This document shows, one piece after another, positions 59,335 through 64,000 of a DNA stretch of 64,000 bases. The stretch covers positions 105,053-169,052 of the forward strand of contig NZ_JANHLE010000011.1 in NCBI RefSeq assembly GCF_028682475.1, written 5' to 3'. Position numbers and translations under genes: made by a program. This stretch comes from Pseudomonas putida (GTDB lineage Bacteria; Pseudomonadota; Gammaproteobacteria; Pseudomonadales; Pseudomonadaceae). Position 1 is the first letter of the stretch. Each line of letters starts with the position of its first letter. The notes under the pieces were generated by a model, which saw nothing but the letters and a program-made list of their open reading frames with translations, made no database searches and was not told the origin of the DNA.

Positions 59335-62249
59335 CAGGCGGCTCCTGTCTGAGTGGCTTTGGGCTGGCTGGCCGGACGGTGTCCACGCACCGACTGGTGA
59401 GCCAGGGCAGTGAGAATCAACAGGGTCGAACCGACCACCACGGTGAAGATGCCGACATCGAAGAACAATGCACTGGCGAAATGGATATCGCCCAGTAGCG
59501 GCAGATGCAGGTGTGCAGTGTGCGTGGTCAGGAAGGGGTAACCGAGCAGCATGGCACCGCCACCAGTGAGGGTGGCGCAGAGCAGGCCGGTACCCATCCA
59601 GCGCAACGGACGCAAGCTCATTTGCGCTTCCACCCACTGGGTGCCTGCGACCATGTATTGGAGGATGAAGGCCACCGACATCACCAGCCCCGCGACAAAA
59701 CCGCCACCGGGCTGGTTGTGTCCGCGCATGAACAGGTACATCGATACCACCAGGGCTATGGGCAGCAGCAGGCGTACCAGCACCGCCGGCACCATCATGA
59801 AACCCAGCGCCGTGTCGGCGGCCTGGCGCGGGTTGACCAGGTCGGTGACCACGTCAGGTGCCAGCAGGCGTTGCTGGGCCGGCAGTTGCATGCTCTCGCG
59901 GGGTGGGCGGAAGCGTCGCAACAGGGCAAACACCGCCAGCGCTACGGCAACCAGTACGGTCACTTCACCGAGGGTGTCGAAGCCGCGGAAGTCCACGAGC
60001 ATGACGTTGACCACGTTGCTGCCGCCGCCTTCGGGCAGGGCCCGGCTCAGGTAGAACGAGGAAATGTCGTTGGGGGTCGGGCGCGTCAGCATCGCGTAAG
60101 ACAGCAGCGCCATTCCGCCACCCACCAGCACTGCAAGAATCAGGTCGCGCAGGCGCCGCAGGTGTGCTTGCTCCTGGCTACCAGGCAAGGGCGAAACCCC
60201 TTCGATACGCCGTGGCAACCAGCGCAGGCCGAGGAGGATCAGCACCGTGGTGACCACTTCAACCGCCAGTTGGGTCAGGGCCAGGTCGGGTGCCGAGAAC
60301 CAGACAAAGGTGATACAGGTCATCAGGCCGCAGACACTGACCATGGTCAGCGCTGCCAACCGGTGATACTTGGCTTGCCAGGCTGCGCCCAGGGCACAGG
60401 CGATAGCGATCAGCCAGAGCGTGACGAACACTCCGGAGCCCGGGATTTTCGGTCGGTCACCCCAGCTCAAACCGCTTTGCAGCATGGGCAGCAGGCCTGC
60501 CAGGAACGCAACCAGCACCAGCATGAACAGCTGTTTCTGCAAACGCCGGGTGGTCATGGTGCGCTCGAAGCGGCGGGCCATGCGCATCAGATGTACCTGG
60601 CCGTATTCGAACAGACGCTTGCCATTGAACCGTTCGATCACTGGCGGATAAGGGAAACGGCCCAGCTTGAGCTGATTGCGCAGCAGCAGATAGAGCAGGA
60701 TGCCGCCGCTCATGGCGATCAGACTCATGATCAGTGGCGCATTCCAGCCATGCCAGATCGCCAGGCTGTATTCAGGCAACGTACCGCCCACCACCGGCAG
60801 GGCGGCGGCCGCCAGTAGCGGCCCGACCGACTGGGCTGGAAAGACGCCGACCACCAGGCAGGTCAGCACCAGCAACTCGACCGGCGCGCGCATCCAGCGC
60901 GGCGGCTCGTGCGGGGTATGTGGCAGGTCAGTGGTCGGCGGGCCAAAGAACACATCGACGGTAAAGCGCAGGGCGTAGGCCACGCTGAATGTACCGGCCA
61001 GGGTGGCGATTACCGGCAGGGCGGCTTCGATCCAGGCGCTGGAGTTAATGAACACGGTTTCGGCGAAGAACATTTCCTTGGACAGGAAGCCGTTCATCAA
61101 CGGTACCCCGGCCATCGAAGCGCTGGCCACCATGGCCAGGGTCGCAGTGAACGGTATCAACCGGAACAGGCCACTGAGGCGACGGATATCGCGGGTGCCG
61201 CTCTCGTGGTCGATGATGCCGGCAGCCATGAACAGCGAGGCTTTGAAGGTGGCATGGTTAAGGATATGGAACACTGCCGCCACTGCCGCCAGCGGGCTGT
61301 TCAGGCCCAGCAGCAGGGTGATCAGACCCAGATGGCTGATGGTCGAATAGGCCAGCAGGCCTTTGAGGTCATTCTGGAACATGGCCGCGAAAGCACCCAG
61401 CAACAGGGTGCAGGCCCCGGCACCGCCAACGATCCAGAACCATTCTTCGCTGCCGGAAAGGACCGGCCACAGTCGTGCCAGGAGAAAAACCCCGGCTTTG
61501 ACCATGGTCGCCGAATGCAGATACGCCGAGACCGGCGTAGGCGCAGCCATGGCGTGGGGTAGCCAGAAGTGGAAGGGGAATTGCGCGCTTTTGCTCAGGG
61601 CGCCGAGGAGAATCAGGGGGAGCAGAACGGGATACAGCGCATGATTGCGAATCAGCTCACCGGCAGCGAGGACCTTGTCCAGGTCATAGCTGCCAACCAC
61701 ATGGCCGAGCAGCAGCACCCCCGCCAGCAGGCACAAACCACCGGCCCCCGTGACCATCAGGGCCATGTAGGCACCGCGGCGGGCATCGGCGCGGTGGTGC
61801 CAGTAACCGATCAGCAGGAACGAGAAAACGCTGGTCAGTTCCCAGAAGAACACGATCTGGATCAGGTTGCCGGAGATCACCAGGCCGAGCATTGCGCCCA
61901 TGAACGCCAGGAAAAAGGCGAAAAACCGTGGTACCGGGTCTTGCGGCGACATGTAGTAACGCGCATACAGCGAGACTAGGGTACCAATTCCCAGCACCAG
62001 CAGCGAGAACAACCAGGCAAAGCCGTCCATGCGCAGGACCAAGTTCAGGCCCAGGCTCGGCAGCCAGAGAAATTCTTCGCGGATCACGCCACCGTGGGCG
62101 ATCTGCGGGTACAGCAGGGCTACCTGGACGGTACCGACCAGAGCGACGAGCCCGGCAAGCAACGACTCGCTGTTGCGGGCGTTGTGCGGCAAGACAGCCG
62201 CCAGGCAGCTGCCGATGAACGGCAGAAGCAGTAGCACTATCAAGGACAT
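59334..62249 (-). CDS. mrpA: Mrp antiporter subunit A fused with subunit B
   Basis: The 971-residue protein joins a NuoL-like MrpA (about 1-760, including LWELTSVFSFLLIGYWHHR-type helix and the catalytic lysine near LSKSAQFPFHFWLPHAM) with a C-terminal MrpB-like domain (about 800-950, LRLLLPIALVVSMYLFMRGHNQPGGGF). The MrpAB fusion is the usual form in pseudomonads and in group 2 Mrp complexes. It begins the six-gene operon. About 150 gene-free bases upstream contain two T runs (62353-62360, 62368-62374) on the + strand. Confidence 0.94.
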   Translation of the reverse strand: MSLIVLLLLPFIGSCLAAVLPHNARNSESLLAGLVALVGTVQVALLYPQIAHGGVIREEFLWLPSLGLNLVLRMDGFAWLFSLLVLGIGTLVSLYARYYMSPQDPVPRFFAFFLAFMGAMLGLVISGNLIQIVFFWELTSVFSFLLIGYWHHRADARRGAYMALMVTGAGGLCLLAGVLLLGHVVGSYDLDKVLAAGELIRNHALYPVLLPLILLGALSKSAQFPFHFWLPHAMAAPTPVSAYLHSATMVKAGVFLLARLWPVLSGSEEWFWIVGGAGACTLLLGAFAAMFQNDLKGLLAYSTISHLGLITLLLGLNSPLAAVAAVFHILNHATFKASLFMAAGIIDHESGTRDIRRLSGLFRLIPFTATLAMVASASMAGVPLMNGFLSKEMFFAETVFINSSAWIEAALPVIATLAGTFSVAYALRFTVDVFFGPPTTDLPHTPHEPPRWMRAPVELLVLTCLVVGVFPAQSVGPLLAAAALPVVGGTLPEYSLAIWHGWNAPLIMSLIAMSGGILLYLLLRNQLKLGRFPYPPVIERFNGKRLFEYGQVHLMRMARRFERTMTTRRLQKQLFMLVLVAFLAGLLPMLQSGLSWGDRPKIPGSGVFVTLWLIAIACALGAAWQAKYHRLAALTMVSVCGLMTCITFVWFSAPDLALTQLAVEVVTTVLILLGLRWLPRRIEGVSPLPGSQEQAHLRRLRDLILAVLVGGGMALLSYAMLTRPTPNDISSFYLSRALPEGGGSNVVNVMLVDFRGFDTLGEVTVLVAVALAVFALLRRFRPPRESMQLPAQQRLLAPDVVTDLVNPRQAADTALGFMMVPAVLVRLLLPIALVVSMYLFMRGHNQPGGGFVAGLVMSVAFILQYMVAGTQWVEAQMSLRPLRWMGTGLLCATLTGGGAMLLGYPFLTTHTAHLHLPLLGDIHFASALFFDVGIFTVVVGSTLLILTALAHQSVRGHRPASQPKATQTGAA

Positions 62250-62398
62250 AGATTTCTAATCTGCAGGAGTTTGTAAGGGATCATACGTGGCGTACCGTCG
62301 ATCACCAACACAGAAGCTGTGGCAGAATTCTACAAAGGCGCTGTATCAAACGTTTTTTTTATAACAGTTTTTTTCAAAGGATAGACTGGTTTTGGCCT

Positions 62399-63346
62399 CT
62401 AGCGCCCCGCTTCTTGTCCTTGCTCAGGCGCTTCAAGTACGTTGGGCGCCTGTTCGCGGCGTTTGATTTTCAGTTCGCTGACGATCACCGCAATGACGAT
62501 CAGCAACCCGCCAAACAGCGCGATACCCGGCAGGCGCTCGCCAGCGATACGTCCAACGATGCCGGCCCATACCGGCTCGCCGGCATAGATCAGCGTCGCC
62601 CGGGTCGGCGAAACCGATTTCTGCGCCCAGTTCATGGCCACCTGAATGACGGCGCTCATGGCGCCAAGGCCCAGGGCGCTGAGCAGGAGCAGCCAGGAGA
62701 AGTCCGGCAGTGGTTCCTGGGTGGGTGCCACCATCAAGAACGAAAGAACCGAAGCGGTTGCCAGCTGCACCACCGTGACCCGGCGCACATCGACCTTGCC
62801 GGCATAGCGGCTGATCAGGATGATTTCCGCGGCGATCGCCACGGCGCTGACCAGGGTAACAATCTCGCCGGTACTGAATTGCAGCGAACCGCCTTCCGGA
62901 CCGGCCAGCAACATCAGGCCGACAAAAGCCAGGCCAATCCCCAGGCTTGGCATCAGACCGGGGCGCCGGCCCAGCACCAGCCATTGCAGCAAAGGCACAA
63001 AGGGCACGTACAAGGCAGTGATAAAGGCCGACTGGCTGCTGCTGATGGTTTGCAGCCCATAGGTTTGCAAGCCATAGCCGAGCATGATCGAGATTCCGAT
63101 CAGTACGCCGGCTTTGAATTCGGTAGCGGTCAGCCCCGACAAGGCACGGGTCGAGACCAGGCCGACGAACAGGGTGGCAGCGGCAAAACGCAGGCCGACA
63201 AAGAACATCGGGCCGCTGACGGTCATGACGTTATGCACCAACAGGAAGGTGCCGCCCCAGAGCATGGTGATAAACACCAGGACTAGTTCGGCTCTGCTCA
63301 GCCGGAACGAAAAGGAAGGGCGATCTGCGTGGTTATTCGAAGTCAT
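62399..63346 (-). CDS. DMT-family exporter (two EamA domains)
   Basis: The 315-residue protein has about ten membrane segments in two EamA repeats (first LVLVFITMLWGGTFLLVH, with SQSAFITALYVPFVPLLQW; second SPTRATLIYAGEPVWAGIVG). Such proteins export amino acids or other metabolites. The ATG at 63346 is chosen; an upstream in-frame start would lengthen the hydrophilic head. It is divergent from the XRE-cupin regulator, which is probably its regulator; the substrate is unknown. Confidence 0.9.
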   Translation of the reverse strand: MTSNNHADRPSFSFRLSRAELVLVFITMLWGGTFLLVHNVMTVSGPMFFVGLRFAAATLFVGLVSTRALSGLTATEFKAGVLIGISIMLGYGLQTYGLQTISSSQSAFITALYVPFVPLLQWLVLGRRPGLMPSLGIGLAFVGLMLLAGPEGGSLQFSTGEIVTLVSAVAIAAEIILISRYAGKVDVRRVTVVQLATASVLSFLMVAPTQEPLPDFSWLLLLSALGLGAMSAVIQVAMNWAQKSVSPTRATLIYAGEPVWAGIVGRIAGERLPGIALFGGLLIVIAVIVSELKIKRREQAPNVLEAPEQGQEAGR

Positions 63347-63429
63347 GGCCTTGCACACGGAAGTGGGGCGACGCACAATTGCGGCGAAGTGGGCAGTATA
63401 CTGCGCAGATACGATCGGTGAGCAATATA

Positions 63430-63993
63430 GTGCACAGAAATTCCAGTCAGCGCGCCTCGGTGCTGCAACATGTCAGCCAGAACATTCGTCGCCTGCGCCA
63501 CGCCGCTGAACTCAGTCAGAGTGCTCTGGCAGAAAAGTCCGGCGTCAGCCGGCGCATGCTTGTCGCCATCGAGGCTGGGGAGAAGAATGTCAGCTTGACC
63601 ACTCTGGATCGCCTCGCCGAGGCGCTGGGTGCGGCCTTCACCGATTTGATCCAGGCCCCTGACAACCGCGACCCGAGCCGTATCAACGAGCTGGCCTGGG
63701 CCGGGGTCCATCCCGGCAGTCGCGCGGTGTTGCTGGCCAGCTCGGCCGCCAGTCGCGAGGTCGAATTGTGGGAGTGGCGACTGGAGCCGGGTGAGGTCTA
63801 TCAATGCGAAGCTGACGCCGACGGCTGGAGCGAGCAATTGTATGTGGCCGAGGGTTGCCTGACTCTGGCCATCGGTGATCAGCAACACTTGCTCCGGGCC
63901 GGTGACTTTTTCAGTTATGCCAGCAATTGCATTCATGCCTATCGCAACGATGGCGAGGTGGCTACGCGGTTTGTGCGTAACGTCGTGATCTAG
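63430..63993 (+). CDS. XRE-family regulator with cupin sensor domain
   Basis: The 187-residue protein has an N-terminal XRE helix-turn-helix (about 17-70, LSQSALAEKSGVSRRMLVAIEAGEKNVSL) and a C-terminal cupin (about 115-185, VYQCEADADGWSEQLYVAEGCLTLAI). GTG 63430 is chosen because it gives the compact N-terminus (M)HRNSSQRASVLQHV of such regulators and has GGTGAG upstream. The neighbour is a divergent DMT exporter gene (83 bases apart), a frequent pairing. Confidence 0.85.
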   Translation: MHRNSSQRASVLQHVSQNIRRLRHAAELSQSALAEKSGVSRRMLVAIEAGEKNVSLTTLDRLAEALGAAFTDLIQAPDNRDPSRINELAWAGVHPGSRAVLLASSAASREVELWEWRLEPGEVYQCEADADGWSEQLYVAEGCLTLAIGDQQHLLRAGDFFSYASNCIHAYRNDGEVATRFVRNVVI

Positions 63994-64000
63994 TTGGCCG

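Noticed and set aside
62353..62374. Two T runs (8 and 7) as a terminator for a + strand transcript
   Set aside because: No hairpin precedes them and no + strand gene ends here; they may only be AT-rich upstream sequence of the Mrp operon.

Overview
The window is a chromosomal segment of a Pseudomonas, most like the P. putida / P. fluorescens lineages. The evidence is high GC with G/C-ending codons, the gene order folD - tRNA(Arg,His,Leu) - tig - clpP - clpX - lon - hupB - ppiD - npp/yej operon - mltD - gloB - methyltransferase - rnhA - dnaQ - ldcA (which I know from P. aeruginosa and P. putida), and two copies of a Pseudomonas-type REP palindrome. Identities come from reading motifs and recalling families; no database search was run.

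Layout. (1) 1-8477: the start of an ornithine cyclodeaminase gene cut by the window edge, a GAF/AAA+ sigma-54 activator, and, divergently, a six-gene ABC importer operon of the rhizobial glycerol (GlpSTPQV-like) type. The gap between activator and importer holds six TGTTCA direct repeats and a good -24/-12 promoter, so the activator probably switches on the importer. (2) 8482-10158: REP element, folD, three tRNA genes. (3) 10365-19411: a small DUF6388-like gene, then the protein quality-control block tig, clpP, clpX, lon, hupB, ppiD. (4) 19462-26855: a peptide/nucleoside-antibiotic ABC importer operon (npp/yej) with two tandem binding-protein genes, convergent with ppiD. (5) 26980-33991: mltD, gloB, methyltransferase, rnhA, dnaQ, ldcA and a small convergent gene. 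(6) 34137-37713: chrR-like flavin reductase, REP element, 2-aminoethylphosphonate catabolism (phnW-phnX) with a divergent LysR regulator. (7) 37784-53750, the accessory-looking part: an AraC regulator, a 1528-residue LRR/NEL-type E3 ligase toxin-like protein, a five-gene acyl-CoA catabolic operon (short/branched-chain type), and a second unrelated-looking 1512-residue toxin-like protein on the other strand. (8) 54181-56185: a DksA paralogue with half of its zinc finger, and four small uncharacterised genes. (9) 56189-62249: a complete Mrp-type cation/proton antiporter operon (fused A/B, then C, D, E, F, G), each gene overlapping the next by four bases. (10) 62399-63993: a DMT exporter and a divergent XRE-cupin regulator.

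The most interesting parts are the two giant toxin-like genes that bracket the acyl-CoA operon, one with an E3 ubiquitin ligase active-site motif although no type III secretion gene is visible, and the sigma-54-controlled importer with its ordered operator array and an asymmetric pair of ATPases.
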